From Promethearchaeota archaeon (GTDB lineage: Archaea; Asgardarchaeota; Lokiarchaeia; Sigyniarchaeales; SOKP01): 64,000 nt of DNA. Position numbers and translations under genes: made by a program. The notes under the pieces are model-generated. The model was not told where the DNA came from. It did no database searches and saw only the letters and a program-made list of their open reading frames with translations. Below, piece by piece: positions 28,465-38,282 of this stretch; the stretch's first letter is position 1; every line of letters begins with the position of its first letter. Location: the NCBI GenBank assembly GCA_019057865.1, contig JAHLWP010000011.1, positions 32,674 through 96,673 on the forward strand, in the 5' to 3' direction.

Positions 28465-28992
28465 ATGAGCGACCCAAAATATATAATAAAAATAGTTCTT
28501 CTTGGAGACGCTAATGTAGGTAAAACTTCGTTACTTTACATGTGGATCGAAAATAAATTTAGAGAAAATTACAAATCAACCTTAGGAGTTAATCTTCTAA
28601 AAAAAGATTTGAATATAACTGGATATGGTGAGGTTTCTGCTCAAATTTGGGATTTAGGAGGTCAAGAATCTTTTAAATCTCTCAGAAGATTATACCTAGA
28701 GGGAGCTAATGGAGCTTTATTATTATATGATATGACAAATAAAGAATCATATGAAAAACTTGATGAATGGATACAAAGCTTTAAAGAAGATCGAGAAAAT
28801 GAACCTATCATTTTAATTGGGAATAAATCAGATTTAAAAGATAAAATTAAAATTACTGATAAAGACATTAATGAATTCGCAAAAAGAAATAAAGTGGATA
28901 TAATTATTACATCAGCTAAAACAGGGAAAAATGTGGAAAAATCATTTATTGAATTGACTACAAAAATCTTAAAGAAAATTTCAAAAGAATAA
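28465..28992 (+). CDS. Rab-like small GTPase
   Basis: 175 residues. G1 GDANVGKTSLL, G2 Thr in YKSTLGVNLLKK, G3 IWDLGGQESF (LGG instead of TAG but Gln kept), G4 GNKSDL, G5 TSAKTG. The middle LRRLYLEGANGALLLYDMT is Rab-like. No C-terminal cysteines. A TATA-like stretch (AATATAAAATA near 28434) precedes the ATG, suggesting its own promoter despite lying downstream of the V4R gene. Confidence 0.92.
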   Translation: MSDPKYIIKIVLLGDANVGKTSLLYMWIENKFRENYKSTLGVNLLKKDLNITGYGEVSAQIWDLGGQESFKSLRRLYLEGANGALLLYDMTNKESYEKLDEWIQSFKEDRENEPIILIGNKSDLKDKIKITDKDINEFAKRNKVDIIITSAKTGKNVEKSFIELTTKILKKISKE

Positions 28993-29234
28993 AAGTCTAA
29001 GAATATAACCAAACTAAATTATTTACATCTTTAATTTTTACAAGGATATTTCAAAGTGAAAATGTAAATATCAAAATTTGGTGATTTTAGCACATATCTT
29101 TTTTAAATCAACTATGTCTTTTTAAATAAATTTAAATAAAAACCTTTATTTAAATAAAATTATAAAAAATACCATGAAAGAAAGAATATATTTTTTTATT
29201 AAATTTCAAATCACAATTATCTTTCCTAATTATT

Positions 29235-29927
29235 ATGTCAGAAGAAAATAAAGAATTTGATAAGGATTCTGAAGAAGAATCCAAAGAGGAAATTGAAGAG
29301 GAAGAGGAGGAATTCGAAGGGGATTATGATTATGAATCTAATTTAGATTATAAAATAGAGAATGTTGTAGCAACAGTAGTTGTTGAAATTACAGAAAAAA
29401 TTGATCTAAATCAGATTGCACGGCGCCATGCAGAGGTTGAATATAATCCAGAACGGTTTCCTGGTCTTGTAATGCGGATTGAAAAACCACGTGCGACTAT
29501 TTTAATATTTTCTACTGGAAAAATGGTTGTAACGGGACTTAGAAAAGCATCTGAAGCTGAACGAGTCGTTGATAAAGTTGTAAAAAACATAAGAAAAGCA
29601 GGAATTAGAGTAGCTAATCCAGAAATAACGATTCAAAACATTGTGGCTTCAGGTGATCTACATACAAATATAGATCTCAATATGGCCGCTATTGTAATGG
29701 AATACGCAATGTATGAACCAGAGGTATTTCCTGGGTTAATTTATCGTATGCAGGAGCCAAAAACTGTTTTCCTAATCTTTTCAACTGGTAGAATTGTTTG
29801 TACAGGAGCAAAAAGAAAAGAGATTGTTAGAGAAGCAGTTTTAAAATTAAATCAACAAGTTCGAGATTTAGGTGTTGCTAAAAAAGATATAGGAGACTCA
29901 GAATATCAAGATATAACTTTCATCTAA
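29235..29927 (+). CDS. tbp: TATA-box-binding protein with acidic N-terminal extension
   Basis: 230 residues. Two imperfect TBP repeats are clear: IENVVATVVV...NPERFPGLVMR...FSTGKMVVTG, then IQNIVASGDL...EPEVFPGLIYR...FSTGRIVCTG. These form the DNA-binding saddle that recognises the archaeal TATA box. About 45 residues before the first repeat are highly acidic (runs of Glu and Asp such as EEEIEEEEEEFEGDYDYE). Archaeal TBPs usually have a short acidic C-terminal tail instead. No operon partner. Confidence 0.95.
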   Translation: MSEENKEFDKDSEEESKEEIEEEEEEFEGDYDYESNLDYKIENVVATVVVEITEKIDLNQIARRHAEVEYNPERFPGLVMRIEKPRATILIFSTGKMVVTGLRKASEAERVVDKVVKNIRKAGIRVANPEITIQNIVASGDLHTNIDLNMAAIVMEYAMYEPEVFPGLIYRMQEPKTVFLIFSTGRIVCTGAKRKEIVREAVLKLNQQVRDLGVAKKDIGDSEYQDITFI

Positions 29928-30027
29928 ATCTCTTATCTTTTTTAATTTTTTAATCCATTTATTGTAATATTCAAATTGTATTATTTAGATTCTTATAATC
30001 TTTCAGACAATATATTTAAACTTATAT

Positions 30028-30366
30028 TTAGATGACTTTCTTTTCATTAATAGCATTAATAGAAACAATATATTCATCATATAAAGCTTGTAATAACTTG
30101 GATTCTTTAGCTTTATTAAATGCTAAAAGAAAAAGTCGGTTTAATGATTTTTCATTATTGATTTCATAAATATCATCATCAATTCCTAAGTGATCACTAT
30201 TTTGATCAAGAAAATTACACAAAATGTATCTATTTTCTCTTCTCAAATTCACTTTATTCAAGGCTCCAAACATTTTTAAAATTAAAGGTCCTTGATATTT
30301 AATTTTCTTATGATTGATTGATTGAAAGAATTTAAGGTATTCATTTCTTTTTATAGGAACCGACAT
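30028..30366 (-). CDS. Hypothetical protein, 112 residues
   Basis: Soluble, basic-leaning helical protein (IKRNEYLKFFQSINHKK... YDEYIVSINAINEKK). No signal peptide, membrane segment, metal-binding cysteine pair or catalytic motif. ATG start with little else. Flanked by TBP (convergent) and acylphosphatase. It reads as a real gene by its clean frame and typical codon use, but no family is recognised. Confidence 0.5.
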   Translation of the reverse strand: MSVPIKRNEYLKFFQSINHKKIKYQGPLILKMFGALNKVNLRRENRYILCNFLDQNSDHLGIDDDIYEINNEKSLNRLFLLAFNKAKESKLLQALYDEYIVSINAINEKKVI

Positions 30367-30498
30367 AAATAATGAATTTTTAAAATAGTTATTGAAAAGA
30401 AGTAATATTAGGATAATATAATATAGAAATAGTTACAAGATTACTTATTTAGCTTTAAGCTATTGAATTAAAAACAAGTATTAAATTAAAAAAATACT

Positions 30499-30771
30499 TT
30501 AAAATGCATATTCAAATCCTTTAAATTCATTTTTAGACCCTTGCAATTCATAATCAACTTTTTCTACGTGAGCATATTTGGGTCCTTTTTTTGAAAATTC
30601 TAATAATTCAAATAACTCATTTTCAGGACCTTCTGCTTCAATAAGTACACTCCCATCAGGCATATTTTTAACATATCCAGTTAAACCTAATTTCCGAGCA
30701 ACTTTTCGAGTGGTATATCGAAAAAAAACGCCTTGAACAAGCCCATATACTTTAATTTTAATTCTTTTCAT
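30499..30771 (-). CDS. acyP: Acylphosphatase
   Basis: 90 residues, the usual length. Signature region VYGLVQGVFFRYTTRK (phosphate-binding loop with catalytic Arg in FFR; Gly-Phe of the usual VGFR is Phe-Phe) and GYVKNMPDGSVLIEAEG with the catalytic Asn in VKN. It hydrolyses acyl phosphates in the cytosol. It stands between a hypothetical gene and a winged-helix protein on the same strand. Confidence 0.93.
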   Translation of the reverse strand: MKRIKIKVYGLVQGVFFRYTTRKVARKLGLTGYVKNMPDGSVLIEAEGPENELFELLEFSKKGPKYAHVEKVDYELQGSKNEFKGFEYAF

Positions 30772-30817
30772 ATAAAAAGCAAATAGATATTTAATTTTTT
30801 TAATTTTGTTAACTCAA

Positions 30818-31453
30818 TTATAATTCTAAGTAGTAGGTATCCTTATTTGGGTTGTATCCTATAACTTTATTTTTAAGCAGAGTTTCAATAACACTCATTA
30901 ACCACTTGTTACTCGTATGAATGTTTTTTTTTAATTCACTTAAACTTAAATCTTCATTTATAGCTAAAAGAAACAAGATTTTGCTCTTAACATTTAATTG
31001 ATTAGAATTTGTGATTTTATTAAATTTTACTTCAAAATCATATTCTCTTGTTTTTAGATATACAACTTCATTGCTTAGTTTAATGATAACTTCCTCAGTA
31101 GTTCGAAAGGCATTTAGACTATAATGAAACTTACTTTCTAATTGTTCTTTTAGATTCTCTTCCATTACTTCTTTATCAAGTTCTTTGTTAAATTCTTCGA
31201 GGAGTTCTAAATAGTCTTTGCCAATATCATATTCGGTCAAAACTAAAACAATTATCATTTCTTTGTTTTCATTATAACATGAAACAGAATTCCACTCTCT
31301 TTCTTCAGTGATAATATGAGATTCTGTAAAATTATGCGAAATTTGTAATTGTTGGACAATAGAAATTGGAATTTCTAGGTCTTCAGGATATTTCATATAA
31401 ACAGTGCCGCCTTCAACCTCATCCCATTTAATTAAGCAAATCCCTTTAGGCAT
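30818..31453 (-). CDS. Longin-like sensor domain with C-terminal winged helix (tentative)
   Basis: About 211 residues. The N-terminal ~100 (GICLIKWDEVEGGTVYMKYP, then MIIVLVLTEYDI and a Glu-rich helix) have an alternating strand/helix pattern reminiscent of longin or roadblock folds. The C-terminal ~70 look like a winged helix (KSKILFLLAINEDLSLSELKKNIHTSNKWL then ETLLKNKVIGYN). ATG at 31453 is preferred over TTG at 31465. Such sensor-HTH proteins are frequent in Asgard genomes; function is unknown. Confidence 0.5.
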   Translation of the reverse strand: MPKGICLIKWDEVEGGTVYMKYPEDLEIPISIVQQLQISHNFTESHIITEEREWNSVSCYNENKEMIIVLVLTEYDIGKDYLELLEEFNKELDKEVMEENLKEQLESKFHYSLNAFRTTEEVIIKLSNEVVYLKTREYDFEVKFNKITNSNQLNVKSKILFLLAINEDLSLSELKKNIHTSNKWLMSVIETLLKNKVIGYNPNKDTYYLEL

Positions 31454-31627
31454 CCCTATTAGCAACCTAGTCTTTAATTTTAAAATAAAGTCTTTTACTA
31501 TAATAATTTAAATTTTCATTTATTTAATTAAGCAAATATGATATCCTAATATTTATATTTGACTGCAAACCAATGACATTGAACTAAAAAAATAAATATA
31601 ACAAAACCAATGTGTTATATAAGAAAT

Positions 31628-31903
31628 ATGCCTGTTTATTATGTGTATATTCTGGAGACCATTGGAAAAAATAAAAAGAAAAGATTCTATACCGGATATA
31701 CAAATAATCTTTATAGAAGATTATCAGAACATAAAAATGGAACAGGAGCTAAATTTTGTCGTGGTAAAAATCAAATTGAATTAAAATATTTTGAAACATT
31801 TACCAATAGAAAAGAAGCAATGAGAAGGGAAATAGAAATTAAGTTATTATCTAGACAAAAGAAAAAAGAATTAATTAGTACTATCAATATTAATTTGGTT
31901 TAG
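31628..31903 (+). CDS. GIY-YIG domain protein
   Basis: About 91 residues, the small UvrC-N-terminal-like GIY-YIG family (YhbQ type). YYVYIL supplies the GIY half and FYTGYTNNLYRRLSEH the YIG half with catalytic Tyr and Arg; the later Glu lies in REIEIKLL. An upstream ATG at 31610 would add six residues; MPVYYVYIL is the usual family start. Nuclease activity of stand-alone members is not well established. The next gene starts at the base after its stop. Confidence 0.85.
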   Translation: MPVYYVYILETIGKNKKKRFYTGYTNNLYRRLSEHKNGTGAKFCRGKNQIELKYFETFTNRKEAMRREIEIKLLSRQKKKELISTININLV

Positions 31904-32716
31904 TTGAATAATTTGTCAAATGAGCAAAACTTTTTAATCTGCCTGGCTGGATTACCGGCTTCGGGAAAATCTATTTTTGCTAATGAATTAAGGGAGATTC
32001 TTGAAAAGAAATTTACTAATTTTAAGGTTAAAATTATTGATCCAGATAAGATAAGGCAAACAATAACCCAAAACAAATTTGTTCATAAAAAAGAACACCT
32101 AGTTAGAGAAAAGAATCTTCAGATAATAAAAAGAGAATTAAAAAAAAGATCTGTAGTTATTAGTGATGATTTAAATTATTATTCGAGCATGAGACATGAT
32201 TTAAAAAAAATTGCAGATGAGTTAGATGTCAATTTTTTTATAATTCACATCTCTACTCCACTTGAAGTTTGCCTAAAGTGGAATGAAAAGAGAGGAAAAC
32301 CCATTCCAAATAAAATAATTAAGAGAATTAATAAAAAATTCGACGATTTTAATAAATATAATTGGGATACTCCATATGCGGTATATAATATGAACCAAAC
32401 ACTAGATTTGAATGATTGCCTTATAAATTTTGCTAATCGCTTACATTTAAATGTAAAACAGTCTAAAAAAATATTTGAAAGAGAAGCAGAATTTAGACAT
32501 GATTCCAATCTTTATAAAGAAAAATTGGATAAAATCACTCGAAATTATGTAGGAATACTATTACTAAATTCCAATTATATTCCTCTAAAAAATAAAATTA
32601 TTAAATTAAGAAAGGAATTTTTAAAAACCAAAAAGAATGAATTTTTAAGCGAATCAGAAATTCAAAATTCATTTCAGACATTTTTAGAGGAATCCTTAAG
32701 CATCAAAATATTATAA
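31904..32716 (+). CDS. pstK: O-phosphoseryl-tRNA(Sec) kinase
   Basis: 270 residues. P-loop GLPASGKSIFA near residue 16, then DPDKIR, SDDLNYYSSMRHDLKK (the PSTK motif DD.NYY.SMR.DL), TPLEVCLKWNEKRGKPIP and FDDFNKYNWDTPY. The C-terminal RKEFLK segment also matches archaeal PSTK. The enzyme phosphorylates Ser-tRNA(Sec) so that SepSecS can make Sec-tRNA. KTI12 shares the P-loop but not the DDLNYY..MRHDL pattern. TTG start directly after the GIY-YIG stop. Its presence implies selenocysteine use; no other Sec gene is in the window. Confidence 0.87.
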   Translation: MNNLSNEQNFLICLAGLPASGKSIFANELREILEKKFTNFKVKIIDPDKIRQTITQNKFVHKKEHLVREKNLQIIKRELKKRSVVISDDLNYYSSMRHDLKKIADELDVNFFIIHISTPLEVCLKWNEKRGKPIPNKIIKRINKKFDDFNKYNWDTPYAVYNMNQTLDLNDCLINFANRLHLNVKQSKKIFEREAEFRHDSNLYKEKLDKITRNYVGILLLNSNYIPLKNKIIKLRKEFLKTKKNEFLSESEIQNSFQTFLEESLSIKIL

Positions 32717-32831
32717 GAACTGGTTTATTTGATTTTTATTAAAAATAAAGAAAAAGAAAATAAACCATAATTACTTTAATAACTTGAAAAAAGATATTTT
32801 TATTTCTATAATTAAGATATTACTTGAAATT

Positions 32832-35111
32832 ATGATACAAGAAAATAATAATAACAGAATCGCTAAATTGAGAATTGAACGATTGGAAAAAAGCAGAAGT
32901 GGACGTTCTTTATGTTATATTGACCAACAAATAATGAGCGAATTAGCATTAAATACTGGTGATATAATTGAGTTAAGAGGGAAAAAGAAAACTACTGGTA
33001 TTGCTGTTGCGAGTGCTACAGATAGGGGAAAAAATATCATTAGATTAGATGGGCTTCAAAGGCTAAACGCAGGTGCTACTATTGGAGAATTTGTATCCGT
33101 TCAACATGCAGAAGTGTATCCAGCCATTGAGATTGTTCTGACCCCTACTAGACCAAACATTGATTTAAAAAGGCAAGCAGAAGCAATTAAAGGTAAACTC
33201 ATTGATAAACCTGTAGTTCTTGGTGATATTGTTGATGTCTTAGGAACTTTTGTTCAAAAAGATAGCTCTGATAACCCAATGAATGAAATTATGAAGATGC
33301 TTCCATGGGGTAGCAAAAAAAGAACAACATTAGGAATATTAAGATTGATAGTAGAAAATTTAAAACCCTCAGATAAAGTTGTAAAAATTACTCGTGATAC
33401 TCTAATAAAGGTTAATAAAAGAGTTGCTGTTTTAAATGTTTCAGGTGGAGTTGTTACTTATGATGATGTTGGAGGGTTAACTGATGAAATTCAGAGAATA
33501 AGAGAAATGGTTGAGTTACCTTTGAAACATCCTGAACTTTTTCATCGATTAAATATTGACCCTCCTAAAGGTGTTTTATTTTATGGACCTTCTGGAACAG
33601 GAAAAACATTGATGGCAAAAGCAGTATCTCAAGAATCTAATGCGTATTTTATCACGATTAATGGTCCAGAAATTATGAGCAAATTTTATGGAGCAAGCGA
33701 AGGGCGTCTTAGAGAAAAATTTAGAGAAGCAGAAGATAATGCACCTTCTATCATTTTTATAGATGAAATTGATTCAATTGCTCCAAAAAGAGGAGATACT
33801 TCTGGAGAAGTAGAAAGACGAGTTGTTTCCCAATTACTCGCTTTAATGGATGGTTTACAAGGAAGAGGTGAAGTAATTTGTGTAGGTGCCTCAAACAGAA
33901 TCAACTCTATTGATGAGGCATTGAGACGTCCAGGACGATTTGATAGAGAAATTGAATTTGGAGTTCCTAATGTAAATGGTAGGAAAGAAGTCTTTCAAAT
34001 TCATACAAGAGGAATGCCACTCCTCGAAGATGTCAATCTCGATAACTATGCTGAGATAACTCATGGATTTGTTGGTGCTGATATAATGGCAGTATGTAGA
34101 GAAGCTGCAATGTTTTCTTTAAGGAGAATCTTGCCAAAAATTAATTTGGATGAGCCAATTCCAAGTGAAGTTATTCAAGAATTAAAAATTAAAGATGATG
34201 ATTTTGTTAAAGCAATTAATATGATTGAGCCATCTGCCATGCGAGAAGTTATGGTTGAGATCCCTAATGTAATTTGGGAAGATATAGGTGGTTTAGAAGA
34301 TATTAAACAAGAGTTAAAAGAAGCAGTAGAATGGCCATTGAAATATCCAAAATTGTTTGAAAGAGCAGGAATACGTCCTTTAAATGGAATCCTTTTATTT
34401 GGACCACCTGGATGTGGAAAAACACTATTAGCTAAAGCAGTTGCAACTGAAAGTAAGTCAAATTTTATCGCAATAAAAGGACCTGAGATCTATTCTAAAT
34501 GGGTTGGAGAAAGCGAGAGAGCTGTTAGAGAGATATTTAGAAAAGCGCGTCAAGCAGCTCCTTCAATTATATATTTTGATGAAATCGATGCAATAACTTC
34601 TGGTAGAGGAAATTTTGAAGGAACTCATACATTTGCTTCAATTGTAAATCAAATCCTGGTAGAAATGGATGGTGTGGAAAATCGAAAAGGAATCATAGTC
34701 GTTGCTAGCACTAATCGTCCAGATATTGTAGATCCTGCATTTTTAAGACCGGGACGGTTTGATCGCTTAGTATATGTAGAATCTCCCGATTATGATGCTA
34801 GATTAAAAATCTTAGAAGTTCATACCAAAAAAATGCCATTAGTTAAGGAAATTTCTTTAGAGAGAATCGCCCACATTACTGAAGGTTATAGTGGGGCAGA
34901 TTTAGAAAATGTATGTCGTGAAGCAGGAATGCAAGCAATTAGAGAAGAATTAGATAAATTAAAAGAAATAAAACAGAAATATTTTGATTTTGCACTATCT
35001 AAAATTAAATCAACTTTGCCTAAAGAAGTAATAGAGAGATATGAGAATATGGCAAAAAAAATAACAGAATCTCGAAATATAACAGAATCTCAATCTGATT
35101 TATATAGATAA
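32832..35111 (+). CDS. CDC48/p97-type AAA+ ATPase (VAT)
   Basis: 759 residues from ATG at 32832 (a TTG at 32784 would add a 16-residue hydrophobic extension not typical of the family). Layout: N-terminal double-psi barrel domain to ~190, D1 ATPase (Walker A GPSGTGKT, with Ser for the usual Pro; Walker [15 protein letters not shown]), D2 ATPase ([23 protein letters not shown]), each with a downstream sensor and RPGRFDR Arg-finger motif. It unfolds and extracts protein substrates as a cytosolic hexamer. The D2 segment [17 protein letters not shown] replaces the more usual ERVVNQ. Confidence 0.95.
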   Translation: MIQENNNNRIAKLRIERLEKSRSGRSLCYIDQQIMSELALNTGDIIELRGKKKTTGIAVASATDRGKNIIRLDGLQRLNAGATIGEFVSVQHAEVYPAIEIVLTPTRPNIDLKRQAEAIKGKLIDKPVVLGDIVDVLGTFVQKDSSDNPMNEIMKMLPWGSKKRTTLGILRLIVENLKPSDKVVKITRDTLIKVNKRVAVLNVSGGVVTYDDVGGLTDEIQRIREMVELPLKHPELFHRLNIDPPKGVLFYGPSGTGKTLMAKAVSQESNAYFITINGPEIMSKFYGASEGRLREKFREAEDNAPSIIFIDEIDSIAPKRGDTSGEVERRVVSQLLALMDGLQGRGEVICVGASNRINSIDEALRRPGRFDREIEFGVPNVNGRKEVFQIHTRGMPLLEDVNLDNYAEITHGFVGADIMAVCREAAMFSLRRILPKINLDEPIPSEVIQELKIKDDDFVKAINMIEPSAMREVMVEIPNVIWEDIGGLEDIKQELKEAVEWPLKYPKLFERAGIRPLNGILLFGPPGCGKTLLAKAVATESKSNFIAIKGPEIYSKWVGESERAVREIFRKARQAAPSIIYFDEIDAITSGRGNFEGTHTFASIVNQILVEMDGVENRKGIIVVASTNRPDIVDPAFLRPGRFDRLVYVESPDYDARLKILEVHTKKMPLVKEISLERIAHITEGYSGADLENVCREAGMQAIREELDKLKEIKQKYFDFALSKIKSTLPKEVIERYENMAKKITESRNITESQSDLYR

Positions 35112-35197
35112 CTAAAATTTCATTATTTAGCTTTTTATTATGTATAATTCTTTTTTAATTTCTTTCTTATTTTAAAGTTAAAAAAAATGGACTAAAA

Positions 35198-36349
35198 TTA
35201 CAACTCTTTAATATATTCTTCAATTCTATCCATACCTTCTTTAAGTTTATCTATAGCAGTCGCATAAGATATTCTTACCATATCTTTTGAGAAAGAACCA
35301 AAGGTCTCACCTGGTATAATCGCAACGCTTTTCTTTTTCATCATTTCAGCTGAAAATTCTGATCCTGTCATATTAAACTTTTTTAATGAAGGCATTATGT
35401 AGAAAGCACCACGAGGTTTAACAACATCAAATCCCATTTCTTTTAATCTTTCATAAACAAGTGTTCGCCTTTCATTAAATCTTTTCAAGATCTTTTCGAA
35501 AAATTTAATATCCATCTTTAAAGCTTCAATAAAACCATATTGAGCTGCATGATTTGTACCAGCAACAGTGTATTGATGAAATTTTTCCATCAAATCAATT
35601 ATCTCTTTTGAAGCTACAACATAGCCTAACCTAAATCCAGTGGCAGAAAATAATTTTGACATTGCATTGATTGTAATAGTGCGATTAATCATTCCATTAA
35701 AAGAAGCAGGACTTAAATGTTTCAAACCATCATAAAGATAATTTTCGTAAACTTCATCTGATATTATAAATAAATCATTATCTTTGACTATATCGACAAT
35801 TTCATTAAGTTCGTTAGAACTAAATGCATATCCTGTGGGATTATTGGGTGAATTAATAATAATTGCTTTAGTTTTTTCTGTAATTGCCTTTTTCAATTTT
35901 TCTAAATTTGGGCTAAAATCGGGATTTCTTTGAATTTCTACTACTTTTACACCAAAAAAAGATGCGATGTAGAAATATGAAAGGAAGTTCGGAGAAAACA
36001 AAATTAACTCATCTCCGGGATTGAAAAGTGAGGCATATGCAAGGCAAAGAGCTTGGCTCCCACCATTAGTTACTATGATATTTTCTTTCCAATTTGTTTC
36101 TATATTATTAAATTTTTTTAATTTGTTTTCAATTAATTCTAATAATTCAGGAAGACCTCTCGTTGGGGCATAGGAGGTAACTCCTTTTCTTAAAGCTTCA
36201 ATTGTTCCTCGAATTGCTGGTTCGGGAGTTGGAAAATCAGGTTGACCAATTCCAAGGCTTATTACATCCGATCTTCCTAATGCTATATCAAATAATTCTC
36301 TTATCTTAGATTTTGGAGCTTTAGATAGATTTTGAGATAGTTCTTTCAT
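35198..36349 (-). CDS. Pyridoxal-phosphate aminotransferase, class I (aspartate/aromatic type)
   Basis: 383 residues. Motifs: IGQPDFPTP near the start, TNGGSQAL, NSPNNPTGYAF (substrate-binding Asn), ISDEVYENYLY (Asp to the pyridine N), NAMSKLFSATGFRLGYV (PLP Lys), and the substrate Arg in VRISYA. The fold-type I family moves amino groups between amino acids and 2-oxoacids; specific substrate (aspartate, aromatic or other) is not clear. Convergent with the CDC48 gene. Confidence 0.9.
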   Translation of the reverse strand: MKELSQNLSKAPKSKIRELFDIALGRSDVISLGIGQPDFPTPEPAIRGTIEALRKGVTSYAPTRGLPELLELIENKLKKFNNIETNWKENIIVTNGGSQALCLAYASLFNPGDELILFSPNFLSYFYIASFFGVKVVEIQRNPDFSPNLEKLKKAITEKTKAIIINSPNNPTGYAFSSNELNEIVDIVKDNDLFIISDEVYENYLYDGLKHLSPASFNGMINRTITINAMSKLFSATGFRLGYVVASKEIIDLMEKFHQYTVAGTNHAAQYGFIEALKMDIKFFEKILKRFNERRTLVYERLKEMGFDVVKPRGAFYIMPSLKKFNMTGSEFSAEMMKKKSVAIIPGETFGSFSKDMVRISYATAIDKLKEGMDRIEEYIKEL

Positions 36350-36440
36350 AATTTATTCACTTATTTAATCTTTTTTAAATAGTTCGCTTTTTATAAGAAT
36401 GCTTAATAATAAGAAAATAAGATTGAACTATTGAGATTTT

Positions 36441-37001
36441 CTAAACCTTTACGCCATGATTTTTCAAAATTTGGTGAACCAGAAGTGAGAATGCTTCTTC
36501 GATATTTTCCCCTAACTTAGCACTTGTTTCTACAAAATCACTAGCATTAATTTCTTCTGCAAATATTTTTCCTTTTTCAGTGGGGACAGCTCTCTGCTCT
36601 TTTAAATCTGTTTTATTTCCAATCAAAATATATGCTCCTTCTTTCTTCACATATCTTTTAAAATCTTTTAACCACTTTGTTCCTATTGAATAAAAAGTTG
36701 CCGCACGGGTAATATCAAATACAATTATACATCCACTAACTCCCTGAAAATACATTGATCTTATAACATTGTATTTTTCTTGTCCGGCTAAATCCCAAAT
36801 TATAAGTCGAACTCTTACGTTTAAATTGTCTAAATTAATATCTTTACGTATAATATTTGCTCCTAAAGTAGGTTTATAATCTTCCTGAAAAGTTTCTTCA
36901 CAATATCTACTAATCAATGAAGTTTTACCTACTGCAGCATCTCCAAGCATAGTTATTTTAAATACAAATTCTCGTAATTCTTTAACTTCTTCTGTTGTCA
37001 T
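36441..37001 (-). CDS. Ras/Rab-like small GTPase
   Basis: 186 residues. G1 GDAAVGKTSLI, G2 Thr in YKPTLGANIIRK, G3 IWDLAGQEKY (AGQE complete), G4 GNKTDL, G5 ETSAKLG. All motifs intact. There is no C-terminal lipidation cysteine. It lies 31 bases downstream of the V4R-like gene at 37033 on the same strand, repeating the GTPase/V4R arrangement seen at 27-29 kb. Confidence 0.93.
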   Translation of the reverse strand: MTTEEVKELREFVFKITMLGDAAVGKTSLISRYCEETFQEDYKPTLGANIIRKDINLDNLNVRVRLIIWDLAGQEKYNVIRSMYFQGVSGCIIVFDITRAATFYSIGTKWLKDFKRYVKKEGAYILIGNKTDLKEQRAVPTEKGKIFAEEINASDFVETSAKLGENIEEAFSLLVHQILKNHGVKV

Positions 37002-37032
37002 TTTGCAATTTATATATTGTTTTTATCTTTAT

Positions 37033-37614
37033 TTAAAACTTTTTTTCAATTTTTAATTTTAAAACAAAATTATTATGTTGAGGATCATTTACATCTTCGC
37101 TCTTTCTATAGTAATTTATTCGAGAATCAGTTGTTAATGTTTTTTCTAAGGAATGAATAATAAATCCTTTAAATAAATCACATGATACACCAATTTCAGA
37201 ACAGAAAATACATTTTTCGACTTTAACTACAAACAAATTATTAGATTTTTCTATAATTTCAACTTTCCAATCTGTTAAGATTAATTCATTTATTTCACTT
37301 ATTATCTCTTCAAAATTTTTTCCGTATGGAAATAAATAAAATGAGAATTTCTTTCCAATTTCAAATAGTAGTTTGTTAGAATCAAATAATAGACAATTTT
37401 GAGCAGCAATAATTTTTTTAAAAGAAAAGAAATCAATAGTACCGTTAGGATCGACATCTCTCATATCCTTCAGATGTATCAAACCTGCTTCTTTTAGAAT
37501 TGATTTCATTCCATCATAATCAAGATTGTCTAAATAGGACTGTAATAAGGCGGTGACTACTCTATTTTTTACAATACCTCTATATTCACCAATTATATCT
37601 GAATTATCCGACAT
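37033..37614 (-). CDS. V4R-like (4-vinyl-reductase fold) protein
   Basis: 193 residues. The C-terminal part reads KCIFCSEIGVSCDLFKGFII, with the C..C......C spacing and following helix of V4R/heme-NO-like domains, and ends with a strand NFVLKLKIEKKF. The N-terminus is helical (IVKNRVVTALLQSYLD). It is on the same strand and just upstream of a small GTPase, with a PPC-domain gene before it, probably one operon. The domain call is by pattern and less certain than for the 27882 gene. Confidence 0.45.
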   Translation of the reverse strand: MSDNSDIIGEYRGIVKNRVVTALLQSYLDNLDYDGMKSILKEAGLIHLKDMRDVDPNGTIDFFSFKKIIAAQNCLLFDSNKLLFEIGKKFSFYLFPYGKNFEEIISEINELILTDWKVEIIEKSNNLFVVKVEKCIFCSEIGVSCDLFKGFIIHSLEKTLTTDSRINYYRKSEDVNDPQHNNFVLKLKIEKKF

Positions 37615-37638
37615 TTTTTTGATGAAGTAAGTTCTTAT

Positions 37639-38073
37639 TTAAATATTTAATAGGAATAAATTAAATTGAGGGTCCAACGAACGGTTTAATTTTTTATCAA
37701 TCTCAAGGATATAAATTTCACCTGTTACTGAAATAATACTTGGTTGGCTAAGGTGCCCCCCAATAATACTAAAATCAGGTCTTCCAACAGAGACATGAAC
37801 ATGAATTATGGGTTTTCCATTTTTATAAGCAATATTTCCAAGACAAGAGACTAATTCAACATTTTCATCGAAAGTTTTCAGTTTATATTTTTTTTTTTCA
37901 AGATCAAAATATCCAATGGTGAATTTTTTAAAGGCACCTATGCAATTTAAAAGACCAGCTTTAATATTGTAAGTTTTTACCAGTTTAGTGATTGCATCAA
38001 TAAGATCCTCATCAGGCTCAACTTTCCCAACTATTACTCGGCTAACTTTAGCATCTATACTTTTCAAATTCAA
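37639..38073 (-). CDS. PPC (DUF296)-domain protein
   Basis: 144 residues, essentially one PPC domain. The family signature is seen in VELVSCLGNIA, IIHVHVSVGRPDFSIIGGHL and SVTGEIYIL. PPC domains occur in plant AT-hook proteins and as stand-alone prokaryotic trimers; several are thought to bind DNA or small molecules, but roles are unclear. TTG start. First gene of an apparent minus-strand operon with the V4R-like gene and a GTPase. Confidence 0.87.
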   Translation of the reverse strand: MNLKSIDAKVSRVIVGKVEPDEDLIDAITKLVKTYNIKAGLLNCIGAFKKFTIGYFDLEKKKYKLKTFDENVELVSCLGNIAYKNGKPIIHVHVSVGRPDFSIIGGHLSQPSIISVTGEIYILEIDKKLNRSLDPQFNLFLLNI

Positions 38074-38282
38074 TCATTAAACAATTATTAACAAATGAGT
38101 TAGGTATACTCAATTAATCCATAAATTTTTATATCTTTAGAGTATTTGAAACTTTTAAGCTTTTCTTATTTAATTTTTTTTGTCCTTTCATGATGAACTG
38201 TTTAATTATATCTTTTTATGTAACAGTGTTTCTGTTTTTTTGAAAAAAAATTTATTCTTAATTGTTTATTTATCATTTGATT

